DNA of 64,000 nucleotides from Ruminococcus sp. (GCF_017464355.1 NZ_JAFUAG010000013.1:1-64000), one strand, 5' to 3'. Positions 6,807-16,196 are shown, counted from the stretch's first letter. Notes: a model not told the origin generated them from the sequence alone. Numbers and translations are program-made.

Positions 6807-7583
6807 TCAGAGGGGTCTTATGCCTTTGACATTGGCTGCCAGCAGGGCAAGGTCGGTGACGTTGATATCGCCGTCCCTGTTGATGTCGGCACGGTCTGTC
6901 ATATTTATCATGGCATTTTCGTGCTCCGTAAGGGGGCGGACAGACTTGACCTGTGCGGCCAGAATATTCAGGTCGGTGACATTTGTGTCGTTATCCGCAT
7001 TGATATCCCCTGCGGGAAGTGCTGCGGCAAGCTGTTCGTCCAGCTTGTCAAGGTATTCATTCAGCTGTGAGAAGATGACCCAGGGCTGATTGCCTTTTTC
7101 GACATCTTCATAGCCTGTGCGGAGGATAAGCTCGGGGTATACCACAGTATAGCGGTCTTCCTCGGTGCCGTTTGCATCGTAGAAAACGAACATACCCTCA
7201 CGGGGAGATATTACACCAAAATCATCGACGGGGTAGTCGCGGGGGCGCCATTTGTTTTCGGTTGTCCATTTGCGCAGAGCTTCTTCCATTTCCTTGTTTT
7301 TCAGCCTTACCACCGTGCCCTTGCCGTAGCAGGCGGGGAAGTCATAGACGGGGCCGTAGTAATTATGGTCGGACTCGTAATACTCATGATAGAAGTCGAT
7401 AGTATCGGTGATGTATACGCTGTCCTTTTCGGGGGCGGGGGCCTCTTTTGACCAGTTGTTGTCAGCGAAGCTGCTGATGATCTCAAAATCATCGGAGGGG
7501 AGAGGGGCAGCTTCTGCGTGGGCTGTTAAAGCCGAACACAGCGAGAGCAGGGTAAGTGCTGAGATGACAGACAGTTTTTTCAT
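6807..7583 (-). CDS. Secreted dockerin-containing protein
   Basis: A 258-residue protein with a signal peptide (MKKLSVISALTLLSLCSALT, cleavage near AHA-EA). The middle part, residues 25-185, contains YYESDHNYYGPVYDFPACYG and GMFVFYDANG; I recognise no catalytic family. Residues about 192-258 are a type I dockerin with two calcium-binding repeats, GDINADNDTNVTDLNILAAQ and ADINRDGDINVTDLALLAAN, each followed by VK and xRPL. The dockerin should attach the protein to a cohesin on a scaffoldin or at the cell surface. A consensus promoter (7625-7653) and AAGGAGG precede the ATG. Confidence 0.9.
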   Translation of the reverse strand: MKKLSVISALTLLSLCSALTAHAEAAPLPSDDFEIISSFADNNWSKEAPAPEKDSVYITDTIDFYHEYYESDHNYYGPVYDFPACYGKGTVVRLKNKEMEEALRKWTTENKWRPRDYPVDDFGVISPREGMFVFYDANGTEEDRYTVVYPELILRTGYEDVEKGNQPWVIFSQLNEYLDKLDEQLAAALPAGDINADNDTNVTDLNILAAQVKSVRPLTEHENAMINMTDRADINRDGDINVTDLALLAANVKGIRPL

Positions 7584-7624
7584 AATAATACCTCCTTCGG
7601 CTGAAAGCCTGTTTCGCTGAGGAT

Positions 7625-7653
7625 ATTATACACCCTGACAGCAGAAATGTCAA
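7625..7653 (-). promoter_or_regulatory. Sigma-A promoter for the dockerin gene
   Basis: On the minus strand, TTGACA (7648-7653), 17-bp spacer, TATAAT (7625-7630). Confidence 0.85.
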
Positions 7654-7694
7654 TGGTTTGTGAAAAAAATGTGAACGATTTTTATGAAAACAAC

Positions 7695-7718
7695 AAAAAA
7701 ACCCCGCCGAAGCGGGGT
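7695..7718 (-). terminator. Terminator of RNase P RNA
   Basis: On the minus strand, ACCCCGC-TTCG-GCGGGGT is followed by TTTTTTG, directly after the RNase P RNA 3' end. Confidence 0.9.
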
Positions 7719-8064
7719 ATGAGCTTACCTGTAAGCCGAGTTTTGTCTTGCACGGTAATCTATCTAGGCTGTACGTTGCCGCACAGCTCAAGCCACCTAC
7801 AATCTCAGGTCTGACGAGCAGCCATTGACCCTTTGACTGCCATTGGTGTTGCATCGGATAAGGTTTACATGGCAGCGGCATCTCTGCCGCCCCGGTGGGC
7901 TCTTACCCCGCCTTTCCACCCTTACCGCATTTCTGCGGCGGTATATCTCTGTTGCACTAGCTCGGAGGTCGCCCTCGGCTGACGTTATCAGCTATCCTGC
8001 TCTGTGATGCTCGGACTTTCCTCATCAGCGTGACCGCTGCCGCTACCGCACGGTATGCTCACGT
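7719..8064 (-). ncRNA. rnpB: RNase P RNA, bacterial
   Basis: The catalytic RNA of RNase P, which removes tRNA 5' leaders. Diagnostic pieces on the minus strand are GAGGAAAGTCCGAGCATC near the 5' side, GAGGGCGACCTCCGAG, the AGGGTGGAAAGGCGGGGTAAGA region, and ACAAAACTCGGCTTACAG near the 3' end. The 5' GTGAGC can pair with the 3' GCTCAT as helix P1. The ends are estimated from P1, giving about 346 nt. A promoter lies at 8070-8098 and a strong terminator follows. Confidence 0.95.
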
Positions 8065-8069
8065 TTGCT

Positions 8070-8098
8070 ATCATAGCACAAATTTCAGTTTTTGTCAA
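8070..8098 (-). promoter_or_regulatory. Promoter of rnpB
   Basis: On the minus strand, TTGACA (8093-8098), 17-bp spacer, TATGAT (8070-8075), a few bases before the RNA 5' end. Confidence 0.85.
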
Positions 8099-8223
8099 TG
8101 GTTATTGTTTTATCATCTTATCAATTTATCGTATTACATATAGTATATCGGAAAAGGGCGCTGATACGGCATATTGTGGTTGTGGTTATAATTTAAATGA
8201 ATTTATAAATTAAATAAAATTGG

Positions 8224-8252
8224 TTGAATGAAAGAAACAAATGTGATATAAT
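8224..8252 (+). promoter_or_regulatory. Sigma-A promoter for the hydrolase gene
   Basis: TTGAAT (8224-8229), 17 bp, TATAAT (8247-8252). It leaves a 5' UTR of about 140 nt in which I see no recognised riboswitch. The remaining gap 8099-8223 is A/T-rich and holds nothing I can identify. Confidence 0.75.
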
Positions 8253-8399
8253 TCTATAAGAGATATGAGCTGAGCTTTCTGCGTGCGTTTGCGGGCAAGG
8301 GCTCGGCGGGATATACATTTTATAAAGTCATGCCCCGAACGGGAGAAGAGTCGGGGGAAAATTATAAAGTCGGTCATAAAAGTGAAAAGGGGGATATGT

Positions 8400-9188
8400 A
8401 TGAAGTTTTACGAATACGGCAGCAGGGGGCTGCCTGTGATAGTCATGCTGACGGGGTCTTTCTGTCCTGCGGATACGCTGGAATATCTTTACAGCAGGCT
8501 GGAAAAGGACTACTACATAATCGTGCCTGAATACACGGGGCACTATAAGGGAAGCAAGCCCTTCTCCACAAGGCAGAAAGAAGCCGCCAAGATACTGGAC
8601 TACCTGAAAGAACAGGGCGTTGACGAGGTCGCTATGGTATACGGGCAGTCCATGGGGGCGGAGATAGGCATGGAGCTTATCTCGCAGCTGCTGAAAAACC
8701 GCATAAAGGTGGGTTCTGCGTTTTTTGACGGCGGGCCTTTCATCAGGCTGCATTCGCTGTACAAGGCTTTCATGAACTTCAAGTTCAAAACGATGATAAA
8801 GCAGGTGCAGAAAAGCGGTGTTGACGGCATGATGAAGTCTGCCTTTGTGAAGAAATTCACCAAGGGGGACACCCGCGCCATGAAGCCCATGCTGGAGGCT
8901 CTGGCGAAGACTGCGCCGAATATTTCGGAGCAGACTATTCGCAATGAAACGGAGTGCTGCTACACTTTCAATTTCCCTGATATGTCGGAGGAAATGCAGG
9001 AGAATATCTTCTTTGTGTACTCAAAGGAGGAAAAGGCTTTCAAAAGCTGTTTCAAGTACCTGATAGACGCTTACCCCGTGGCCAACTACAAGACCCTGAC
9101 GGGCTTCGGACACCTGGGGTTCTCGGTGCGGCATACTGATGAGTATATAAAGGTGCTGAATGCTATCTGCACCAGGGAAAAGGCTTAG
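8400..9188 (+). CDS. Alpha/beta hydrolase
   Basis: A 262-residue cytoplasmic protein starting MKFYEYGSRGLPVIVMLTGS, with AAAAGGGGG before the ATG at 8400. A longer frame back to 8283 lacks a start signal. The order of elements fits an alpha/beta hydrolase: an oxyanion-side strand VIVMLTGSF, the nucleophile elbow VYGQSMGAEIG (G-x-S-x-G, Ser about residue 82), a lid-like helical region, IFFVYSKEEKAF for the acid strand, and GFGHLGFS, where the His is the likely catalytic base. The substrate is unknown. It is monocistronic, with a hairpin downstream at 9202-9238. Confidence 0.85.
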   Translation: MKFYEYGSRGLPVIVMLTGSFCPADTLEYLYSRLEKDYYIIVPEYTGHYKGSKPFSTRQKEAAKILDYLKEQGVDEVAMVYGQSMGAEIGMELISQLLKNRIKVGSAFFDGGPFIRLHSLYKAFMNFKFKTMIKQVQKSGVDGMMKSAFVKKFTKGDTRAMKPMLEALAKTAPNISEQTIRNETECCYTFNFPDMSEEMQENIFFVYSKEEKAFKSCFKYLIDAYPVANYKTLTGFGHLGFSVRHTDEYIKVLNAICTREKA

Positions 9189-9201
9189 GAAAATATCAGT
9201 A

Positions 9202-9238
9202 ATGGGACACTTCTGTCGGAAAAGGACGGGGGTGTCCC
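9202..9238 (+). other. Hairpin after the hydrolase gene
   Basis: GGGACAC and GTGTCCC bracket about 20 nt. There is no T-run, so this is a weak terminator or RNA end stabiliser. Confidence 0.4.
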
Positions 9239-9364
9239 TGCGTTTAAGAGCCTGCGGTCAATAATTGCGGTGGCTTTTGCGGAAAGTTTTCTGTACACTT
9301 GGATAATTGCCTCCCGAAAGCATGGGATTTTAGTGAGATATAACAAAAAATGAATGCGGTGGGG

Positions 9365-9393
9365 TTGCATTTTTTATGAAGATGTGTTATAAT
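9365..9393 (+). promoter_or_regulatory. Sigma-A promoter for recG
   Basis: TTGCAT (9365-9370), 17 bp, TATAAT (9388-9393), about 35 bp before the start codon. Confidence 0.75.
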
Positions 9394-9427
9394 ATAGTAG
9401 GCAAGAAGTGTAAGGCGGTGAAATGAA

Positions 9428-11464
9428 ATGATAGGCGAACTGGCAAGACCCGTAAAATATCTCACGGGGGTCGGTCCGAAGAGGAGCGAGCTGTATGAGC
9501 GCATGGACGTTCATACCGTGTATGACCTGCTTTATCATTTCCCGCGGTACTACATCGATATGAACGAGCCGCAGACTATCCGTGATGCGCCCCTGAACGA
9601 AACGGTGGTGCTGAAAGGGCGGATAGTGAGAAAGCTTCCCGAGGCGCCCATAAGGCGGGGGCTTTCGGTGTACAAGGCGGTCTTCACTGATGATACTGCT
9701 GACCTGACCATAGTCATATACAACGCAGGCTTTGTTTTCAAGTCGCTGGAGGTCGGGCATGAGTATTACCTGGTGGGGAAGCTTAGCGGCAATATGATAA
9801 GGCGGGAGATAAGCTCGCCACAGATATATCCCGTGCGGGACACCGACCCTGTTCAGCCCGTTTACAGGCTGACCGAGGGGCTGACCCAGAAGCAGCTGAG
9901 AATGAATATGCATTCGGCACTGGAGGCGCTGGACGGCTTTGTGTATGAGCCGCTGCCTGCGGATGTCATGCGGGAGAACGGGCTGTGTTCGCTGAGCTAT
10001 GCTATGCAGAACGTGCATTTTCCCGTGGATATGCACACGCTGGAGCTGGCTAAGAACAGGCTGGTCTTTGATGAGCTGCTGACCCTGGCCATGGGTATGC
10101 TGATGATGAAGAGCCGCAGCCGTGAAAAAGCAGGCTGCGTCATGAAAAATGAGAGCGTTGATGAGTATTACGAGGCTCTGCCCTTTGAACTGACAAAGGG
10201 TCAGAGAAATGCTATAGAAGACTGCATAAAGGATATGCAGCAGGAACACCCCATGAACCGCCTGATACAGGGCGATGTGGGCTCGGGCAAGACCGCCGTG
10301 GCGGCGGGGGCAGCCTACTTCGCTTATAAAAACGGCTTCCAGACCGCCCTTATGGCACCGACGGAAATACTGGCAGGTCAGCATTACGAAACGCTGAATG
10401 CTTTCCTTGAACCGCTGGGCGTAAAGGTGGTGCTGCTGACAGGCTCGCTGACCCAGAAGAAAAAGGAAAAGGTCAAGGAGGGTATAGCAGCAGGGGAGTA
10501 TGCTGTGGTGGTAGGCACCCATGCTCTGGTGCAGAAAAGCACTGAGTTTGACAGGCTGGGGCTGGTAATTACCGATGAGCAGCATCGCTTCGGGGTGGAG
10601 CAGAGGGCCATGCTGGCGGGCAAGGGGGATAATCCCCATAAGCTGGTAATGTCGGCTACGCCCATACCCAGGACGCTGGCGCTGATGATATACGGGGACC
10701 TGGATATCTCGGTGCTTAAGGAGCTGCCAAAGGGCAGACAGCCTGTGGAAACATATGCAGTCACGGGAAAGCTGAGAGAACGGGCCTTCGGGTTCGTGAA
10801 ACAGCACCTTGACGAGGGGCGGCAGGGCTATATAGTCTGCCCCATGATAGAGGAGAGCGACAGCGACCTGCAGGACGTGAAGAGTTATGCGAAACAGCTG
10901 TCGGAAGGCTTTTTCAAGGACTATCGGGTGGGGCTGCTGCACGGCAAGCTGGCGCCTGACAAGAAAGAAAAGGTCATGAAGAAGTTCAAGGAGCATGAGA
11001 TAGACCTGCTGGTATCCACCACGGTGGTGGAGGTGGGCGTGGACGTGCCCAATGCGGCCATAATGCTCATCGAGAACGCAGACAGGTTCGGGCTTTCGCA
11101 GCTGCACCAGCTGAGGGGGCGCGTGGGCAGAGGGCAGTATAAGTCCAGCTGCATACTTGTCACCGACAACCCCACCGATGAGGTGGTGCAGAGGCTGAAG
11201 ATACTTTCAAAGTGCCATGACGGCTTTGAGATATCCCAGGAGGATCTGAAGCTGAGAGGCCCCGGCGATTTCTTCGGGAGCAGGCAGCACGGTCTGCCAA
11301 AGCTGAAGATAGCGGATATGTCCCAGGACATGGACGTGCTGGTGAGAGCCCAGGGCACAGCGAAGGAGATACTCAGCCGTGACCCCGAGCTTGCGGCGGG
11401 GGAGAACAGCGGTCTGAAAGAGCTGGTGGAACGGCTTTTTGAACAAAATGTGTCCAACGACTGA
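9428..11464 (+). CDS. recG: ATP-dependent DNA helicase RecG
   Basis: At 678 residues this is normal RecG length. The N-terminal wedge/OB region (GVGPKRSELYERMDVHTVYD; LKGRIVRKLPEAPIRRGLSV) precedes the two helicase lobes. Walker A is GDVGSGKTAVA (about residue 281), motif II is the DEQH variant in VITDEQHRFGVEQR (about 383), motif III is MSATPIPRTLAL, and the C-terminal lobe has STTVVEVGVDVPNA and QLRGRVGRG. It remodels stalled replication forks and branched DNA in the cytoplasm. It has its own promoter at 9365. Confidence 0.98.
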   Translation: MIGELARPVKYLTGVGPKRSELYERMDVHTVYDLLYHFPRYYIDMNEPQTIRDAPLNETVVLKGRIVRKLPEAPIRRGLSVYKAVFTDDTADLTIVIYNAGFVFKSLEVGHEYYLVGKLSGNMIRREISSPQIYPVRDTDPVQPVYRLTEGLTQKQLRMNMHSALEALDGFVYEPLPADVMRENGLCSLSYAMQNVHFPVDMHTLELAKNRLVFDELLTLAMGMLMMKSRSREKAGCVMKNESVDEYYEALPFELTKGQRNAIEDCIKDMQQEHPMNRLIQGDVGSGKTAVAAGAAYFAYKNGFQTALMAPTEILAGQHYETLNAFLEPLGVKVVLLTGSLTQKKKEKVKEGIAAGEYAVVVGTHALVQKSTEFDRLGLVITDEQHRFGVEQRAMLAGKGDNPHKLVMSATPIPRTLALMIYGDLDISVLKELPKGRQPVETYAVTGKLRERAFGFVKQHLDEGRQGYIVCPMIEESDSDLQDVKSYAKQLSEGFFKDYRVGLLHGKLAPDKKEKVMKKFKEHEIDLLVSTTVVEVGVDVPNAAIMLIENADRFGLSQLHQLRGRVGRGQYKSSCILVTDNPTDEVVQRLKILSKCHDGFEISQEDLKLRGPGDFFGSRQHGLPKLKIADMSQDMDVLVRAQGTAKEILSRDPELAAGENSGLKELVERLFEQNVSND

Positions 11465-11544
11465 TTTGTACAAAATAAATAATTGTTTGTGATAAAAACG
11501 TGATTTGTAAAGCGGCGAAACTTTACAGAAAGGGGCGGAAAGAC

Positions 11545-12153
11545 ATGGGAAGTGAAGATTTCAACTGGCTGGGATTTGTGGTGAAATACACTCTCGGACG
11601 GTTGGGACTGCTGCTGGCGCTGGTAGTGTTCGGTGCCTTTACGGGTGCTGTGCTGTTTCCGGCAGTGATAACTTTTCTGCCTTATTCGCTGATAGCTGTG
11701 AAGAACTTTTTCGGTGATGCACAGGTGCAGTCGGTCATAGGTATGCTGGTGGTCTGCCTGTTTCTCATATGGGTGTTCTGGGACGATGCAAAGCGCCACA
11801 GCGCCTACGAGGAATGGAGCCTGACGACTATACTGACGGTGCTGAACCTGGTAGGACTGTTTTACTTTATACCCGCCATTTTTCGGGAGTCTTTCAACTC
11901 TGAGGGCAAGGGCGATGTGCTGTATATGGTGCTTTATTACCCTGCTAAATGGGTGATAGATGTCTTTGGCGGGAACTACATCGTGGGGGTCATAGGTTCT
12001 ATTGTCGTGCTGCTGGGTACGGCGCTTGGGGCCTATGTGATATCTTATAAAAGGTATATGAAGAAGCACCCTGTCTTGCTGACAGGCGGCAGGCGAACAC
12101 TTGCTGCGGCGGCAGCTGAGTATGAAAGCGAAGAAGGGGAGGACGATAACTGA
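11545..12153 (+). CDS. Hypothetical multi-span membrane protein
   Basis: A 202-residue protein beginning MGSEDFNWLGFVVKY, with GAAAGGGGCGG before the ATG at 11545. Four or more hydrophobic segments are visible (around 15-50, 65-85, 95-115 and 150-175), and an acidic C-terminus ends ESEEGEDDN. I do not recognise the family. It follows recG after 80 bp and could share its transcript. Confidence 0.75.
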   Translation: MGSEDFNWLGFVVKYTLGRLGLLLALVVFGAFTGAVLFPAVITFLPYSLIAVKNFFGDAQVQSVIGMLVVCLFLIWVFWDDAKRHSAYEEWSLTTILTVLNLVGLFYFIPAIFRESFNSEGKGDVLYMVLYYPAKWVIDVFGGNYIVGVIGSIVVLLGTALGAYVISYKRYMKKHPVLLTGGRRTLAAAAAEYESEEGEDDN

Positions 12154-12314
12154 GGTCATGATTTTTGTCAAGGACAGTTAATGAGTACAAAAAAATTCTC
12201 AATAAAATGTAACATTTTGTTAATAAGTTAAATGATGTTCGCTTATAGTGAGAGTTCACTAAAAAATTCATGATTATTTTGTGAATAAAATTACAAAAAA
12301 ATCTGCATTAACCC

Positions 12315-12343
12315 TTGTAAAAAAATCAAAAAAATGATATAAT
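12315..12343 (+). promoter_or_regulatory. Sigma-A promoter of the type IV pilus operon
   Basis: TTGTAA (12315-12320), a 17-bp A-rich spacer and TATAAT (12338-12343), giving a leader of about 100 nt before pilC. Confidence 0.8.
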
Positions 12344-12449
12344 GATAAAAATATGTTTTGTAGTTTTGTGCCTTGATGTTTTTAGTGCATCGCAGAGTCA
12401 GACGGCATGAGACGTGAAGCATTAAAATGGTGGAGGTGTATCTACAAGT

Positions 12450-13646
12450 ATGAAAAATTATAGCTACGTCGCTAAGGATACCACGGGTAAGACCATAAAA
12501 GGTACCTACGAGGCTGAAAGTGAACAGGAACTGCTTGATAAGATCTACGAGCAGGGATTGTTCTGTGTAAGCTATAGTGAAGCTCTGGGCGGCGGCAAAA
12601 GAACTGCCCATAAGTTCAAGACGGCTGAACTTGCGTACTGCTGCAGACAGCTGTCGGCGATGATGTCCTCGGGACTGACCATCGTAAAGGCTCTTGATAT
12701 CCTTTATAAAGAGGAAGAGAACAAGGGCGCAAAAGCAGTGTGGAGAGATGTCTATGAGGACGTACAGAAAGGTGAGAGCTTTTCGGGCGCTCTTGAAGCG
12801 AAGCGAGGCTGCTTCCCCGACTTCTTCATTTCAATGGTAGACGCAGGCGAGATCTCAGGTTCGCTGGACGTGACCATGAAAAGACTTCAGGAATATTATG
12901 CTAACAGCAACAAGCTGAACAACAAGGTAAAGGGCGCTATGATATACCCCTGCGTACTGCTGGTACTGGTCATCGTACTGGTCATCGCCATGAGCGTATT
13001 CATACTGCCTATATTCAAGAGCATGATGCCTGAGGACAGCCTGAATATACTGCAGAAGGCACTGTTCGGATTCAGTGACTTCGTAATACATAAGTGGTAT
13101 GCACTGCTTATCGGCGTAGCCGTTATCGTGGGTGTATTTACCTACGCGATGAAGGTAGAATCTGTAAAGCTGAAATTTGACTACATGAAGATCAAGATGC
13201 CTCTGGTAGGCCCCCTGATGGTAAAGATAGCCGAAGGCCGTTTCTCAAGAACACTTTCGTCCCTTTACTCCAGCGGTATCCCCATGGTAGACTGCCTGGA
13301 AAGATCTTCAAGGATACTGAACAATACATATATCGATAAGATGTTCCTTCAGGTAGTGGACGAAGTTAAGCAGGGCTCGCCTGTTTCCACTGCCCTTTCC
13401 AAGACCGAGATCTTTGAAGGTATGTTCTGCTCGATCATCTACGTTGGTGAGGAATCGGGCGCACTGGACGACATACTTGAGAAGACCGCGGACTTCTACG
13501 AGGAAGAAGCTGACGCAGCGGTAACAAGACTTGTAAGTCTGATGGAACCTCTGATGATCATTATCCTCGGTCTCGGCATAGGCCTTGTTCTTGCCGCTAT
13601 TTTCCCGATGCTCTATGGTGGTATCGCAGAAATGGAAAAGGAATAA
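12450..13646 (+). CDS. pilC: Type IV pilus inner-membrane platform protein PilC (GspF family)
   Basis: A 398-residue T2SSF protein. It begins YSYVAKDTTGKTIKGTYEA, typical of PilC/GspF, and has two T2SSF domains (about 65-185 and 265-390). Membrane segments are at about 165-190, 215-235 and 365-390 (IIILGLGIGLVLAAIFPML). Motifs include QLSAMMSSGLTIVKALDIL and FSRTLSSLYSSGIPMVDCLE. It anchors the assembly ATPases to the membrane. It is the first gene of the pilus operon. A GGAGGTG site lies 12 bases from the ATG, slightly far. Confidence 0.96.
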   Translation: MKNYSYVAKDTTGKTIKGTYEAESEQELLDKIYEQGLFCVSYSEALGGGKRTAHKFKTAELAYCCRQLSAMMSSGLTIVKALDILYKEEENKGAKAVWRDVYEDVQKGESFSGALEAKRGCFPDFFISMVDAGEISGSLDVTMKRLQEYYANSNKLNNKVKGAMIYPCVLLVLVIVLVIAMSVFILPIFKSMMPEDSLNILQKALFGFSDFVIHKWYALLIGVAVIVGVFTYAMKVESVKLKFDYMKIKMPLVGPLMVKIAEGRFSRTLSSLYSSGIPMVDCLERSSRILNNTYIDKMFLQVVDEVKQGSPVSTALSKTEIFEGMFCSIIYVGEESGALDDILEKTADFYEEEADAAVTRLVSLMEPLMIIILGLGIGLVLAAIFPMLYGGIAEMEKE

Positions 13647-13672
13647 TATACGCGCTCGTCGTGTATATCATT

Positions 13673-13692
13673 CCCGTTCCTGCGGGAACGGG
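13673..13692 (+). other. Intercistronic hairpin between pilC and pilMN
   Basis: CCCGTTCC-TGCG-GGAACGGG has a tetraloop and no T-run. It may protect the transcript or separate expression of the two genes. Confidence 0.55.
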
Positions 13693-13732
13693 TAGATACA
13701 ATAAAAATTTTTATATTGAGGTGAAGGAATAA

Positions 13733-15265
13733 ATGCTATCATTTGACTTTTCAGATAGGCAGATCAATATCGTAAAAGGTGATAATGCAGCAAACAAGAT
13801 CCGTATCGACAATTCGACCACCGTTCAGGTGCCCGAAGATATGATCGTTAACGGCGAAGTTATACAGCTGTCAGGTCTGTCCGATCTGCTGCTGACACAG
13901 CTCAGAAGTGAGCAGATGATGGATAAGGATGCTATCGTTACATTCTCGTCCAGCAACATCGTATTCAAGGAGCTTATCGTCCCCAAGGCTAAGGGCGGCG
14001 AATTCCTGCAGATGGTCCAGAACCACATGAGCCAGGAAATGGGTATCTCCAATGAGTATTCTATCTCCTACACAGTTGTAGGTGAAGCAGGACAGGAAAA
14101 TCCCGGTGCTGTCAAGGTACTGGCTACTGCCTGCCCCAGCTCCATAGTTGAAGGCTTCAGAAAGCTGTTCGCTGTTATGAACATAAACCTGAGAAGCGTT
14201 AACATCGGCTGTAACTCCATCGCAAGAATAGTTCTGGCTGATAAGTCCAATGCGGACAAGATGCCTCTGCTGGTTTGCCAGATAGACAACAACTTCCTGG
14301 GTCTGACACTGTTCGAGAACGGACAGATGGCATTCGCAAGATACGTACCTATCTCGCCTGATGAGTATGACGCTGAAGACTACGTTCTGGAAGCACTGAA
14401 CGAGAACATCTTCAGAATGGAGCAGTTCAACAAGGCAAGAGGCGGCACGGGTCTGGCTAACGTTATCCTCTATGGTTTCATCGAGGATTACATGAAGATA
14501 GTTGATGCCCTGGAAGGCCTGGATATCAAGGCTTCGGTACTGGGCACACCTGCACAGATAACAGGCTATGAGAACTTTGAGTTCACTGTATTCGCAAACG
14601 CTATCGGCGCACTGTACAGAAGAAACAAGCAGACAGAGAGGATAAACCTCCTGGAAGTTGACAGATCTTCCGGCAAGGATCAGAGCTCTTCGGGCATAAG
14701 CTCCATGCTCACTACCGCAGGTATACTGGCGGCAGCTTCTGCTATACTTATCGCTGCTGTTACAGGTTTCCTTTCTCTGAGGACCAGTGCGATAAACGAC
14801 GATACCGCCAAGGTACAAAAGGATATCGACAAGCTCCAGGCGCAGGTAGATGCTAACCAGGTACTGCATAACAGACTGGAGATCATCAACAGATACAAGA
14901 ATTTCGTTGAGACAGTTCAGCTGGATATCGAAACACTGCCTATCCTCAGACAGGATAAGTTCGACAAGATCGAAGAGGTACTTGAAAAGGACGAGGCTAC
15001 ATACACATCTGTAGAATTCACTCTTAAGCAGGGTCTGTTCACTATCAGTGAAGTAGACGTTGGTACACAGGATAACGTTAAGAAGGTCGTTGAAGACCTC
15101 AAGGCTCTGGATTTTGTTGCTGATGTCAAGTACAATAATTACGAAGGTGTCGGCAAGGATGCTGAGACCAGCGAACAGAAGAACGCTTCTTCTTCCGAGG
15201 AGAAGGAAGAAAACACTGTTATTATTGACAGTCTCGGCATTTATTTTATGGAAGAGGGTGAGTGA
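13733..15265 (+). CDS. Fused PilM-PilN type IV pilus alignment protein
   Basis: A 510-residue protein. Residues 1 to about 310 are PilM-like (actin fold): LSFDFSDRQINIVKG, the IVTFSSSNIVFKELIVP strand, LLVCQIDNNFLGLTLFENGQ for the nucleotide-binding core, and NAIGALYRR. Residues about 325-347 form one membrane segment (SMLTTAGILAAASAILIAAV), followed by a coiled coil and a PilN-like ferredoxin-fold periplasmic-side domain (LEKDEATYTSVEFTLKQGLF). In most bacteria PilM and PilN are separate, and PilM binds the N-terminal tail of PilN. The fusion makes that link covalent. Its position before pilO supports this call. Confidence 0.88.
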   Translation: MLSFDFSDRQINIVKGDNAANKIRIDNSTTVQVPEDMIVNGEVIQLSGLSDLLLTQLRSEQMMDKDAIVTFSSSNIVFKELIVPKAKGGEFLQMVQNHMSQEMGISNEYSISYTVVGEAGQENPGAVKVLATACPSSIVEGFRKLFAVMNINLRSVNIGCNSIARIVLADKSNADKMPLLVCQIDNNFLGLTLFENGQMAFARYVPISPDEYDAEDYVLEALNENIFRMEQFNKARGGTGLANVILYGFIEDYMKIVDALEGLDIKASVLGTPAQITGYENFEFTVFANAIGALYRRNKQTERINLLEVDRSSGKDQSSSGISSMLTTAGILAAASAILIAAVTGFLSLRTSAINDDTAKVQKDIDKLQAQVDANQVLHNRLEIINRYKNFVETVQLDIETLPILRQDKFDKIEEVLEKDEATYTSVEFTLKQGLFTISEVDVGTQDNVKKVVEDLKALDFVADVKYNNYEGVGKDAETSEQKNASSSEEKEENTVIIDSLGIYFMEEGE

Positions 15266-15268
15266 TCT

Positions 15269-16063
15269 ATGAAGCTGAATTATCGTGACAGGATCGTACT
15301 TACAGTACTTATCGTTATTCTCGTATGGGTTGCGGGTGTAATGTTATTTATCAAACCCGGTATCGAAAAACTTCAGGATGCTCAGACTGCTCTGGACGAT
15401 GCTATTGCTACCCGTTCAGACCTGCAGGACAGAGTTGATGCTGATGCAGACCTTCCTGAAAGAATAGTTGAAGCTTATAAGCAGGTAACTGAGATGACCA
15501 AGGATTTCTATGATGCTAAGGCTACTGAACAGGCTTCTCAGATGGTTGATGATCTGCTCGATGCAGATGAGCTGACTAACCTCAACATGACTATCACTGA
15601 TTATCAGCCTTATGTGCTCAATCCATATGTTTATATGACTGTACAGCCTACTATAGCTATCGATGAAGAAATAGCTAACTACGAGCAGCAGAAGCCTGTT
15701 TCCGCTGATGATGCTCTGGTATCAAAAGACGGTACAGAAGAGACTGAGGGCGCTGAGACTGAGAGCGCTAAGAAGGGCGAGCCCGTTCCTGCACCTGCAG
15801 AGATCGGCTGCTACAAGCTCTCCTTCGATTTTGAGGGTACTATCGATGATATGGAGAAGTTCTGCGAAAAGCTGCAGACCTCCAACGATCAGAAGACAAT
15901 GGTAGTTGAGAGCCTCAGCTATGAGTTCCAGCAGATCAAGACTAAAACAGATGACGGTAAGGTCGCAATGTCCAGCGAGTACTCTGATACAGATATCAAG
16001 GGCACTATGGAACTGACCATGATGGTCATCGGTAAGCTCCCTGATCCTAAGACACTGGGTTAA
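15269..16063 (+). CDS. PilO-like type IV pilus alignment protein
   Basis: A 264-residue protein with a short cytoplasmic start (MKLNYRDR), one membrane span (IVLTVLIVILVWVAGVMLF), a coiled coil (residues 35-100) and a C-terminal domain with CYKLSFDFEGTIDDMEKFCE, the typical PilO pattern. A Glu/Thr/Ser-rich insertion lies at about 150-180. It starts 3 bp after pilMN. It should pair with the PilN part of that protein to form the alignment complex. Confidence 0.85.
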   Translation: MKLNYRDRIVLTVLIVILVWVAGVMLFIKPGIEKLQDAQTALDDAIATRSDLQDRVDADADLPERIVEAYKQVTEMTKDFYDAKATEQASQMVDDLLDADELTNLNMTITDYQPYVLNPYVYMTVQPTIAIDEEIANYEQQKPVSADDALVSKDGTEETEGAETESAKKGEPVPAPAEIGCYKLSFDFEGTIDDMEKFCEKLQTSNDQKTMVVESLSYEFQQIKTKTDDGKVAMSSEYSDTDIKGTMELTMMVIGKLPDPKTLG

Positions 16064-16078
16064 TTTAAGTTTATAGCG

Positions 16079-16110
16079 ATTTGGTAGGCGGTAAGCCCCG
16101 CCTGCCAAAT
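16079..16110 (+). other. Intercistronic hairpin after pilO
   Basis: ATTTGGTAGGCGG pairs with CCGCCTGCCAAAT (13 bp, one G-U) around a 6-nt loop. No T-run follows, so it is more likely a processing or stability element than a terminator. It separates machinery genes from the minor-pilin-like genes. Confidence 0.65.
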
Positions 16111-16196
16111 AGTGCTATATATAATGATTAAAATTTTTATGATTTTGATCATTAGAAAACAAGTCGGGAAACAAAAAAAGACGAAAGGTGGTATTT

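Noticed and set aside
7489..7881. Minus-strand frame overlapping the RNase P RNA
   Set aside because: The sequence is accounted for by the RNase P RNA structure.
9374..11107. 577-codon open frame on the minus strand opposite recG
   Set aside because: It lies wholly inside recG, has no ribosome binding site, and its His/Gln/Leu-rich product is what reverse-strand reading of this GC-biased gene gives.
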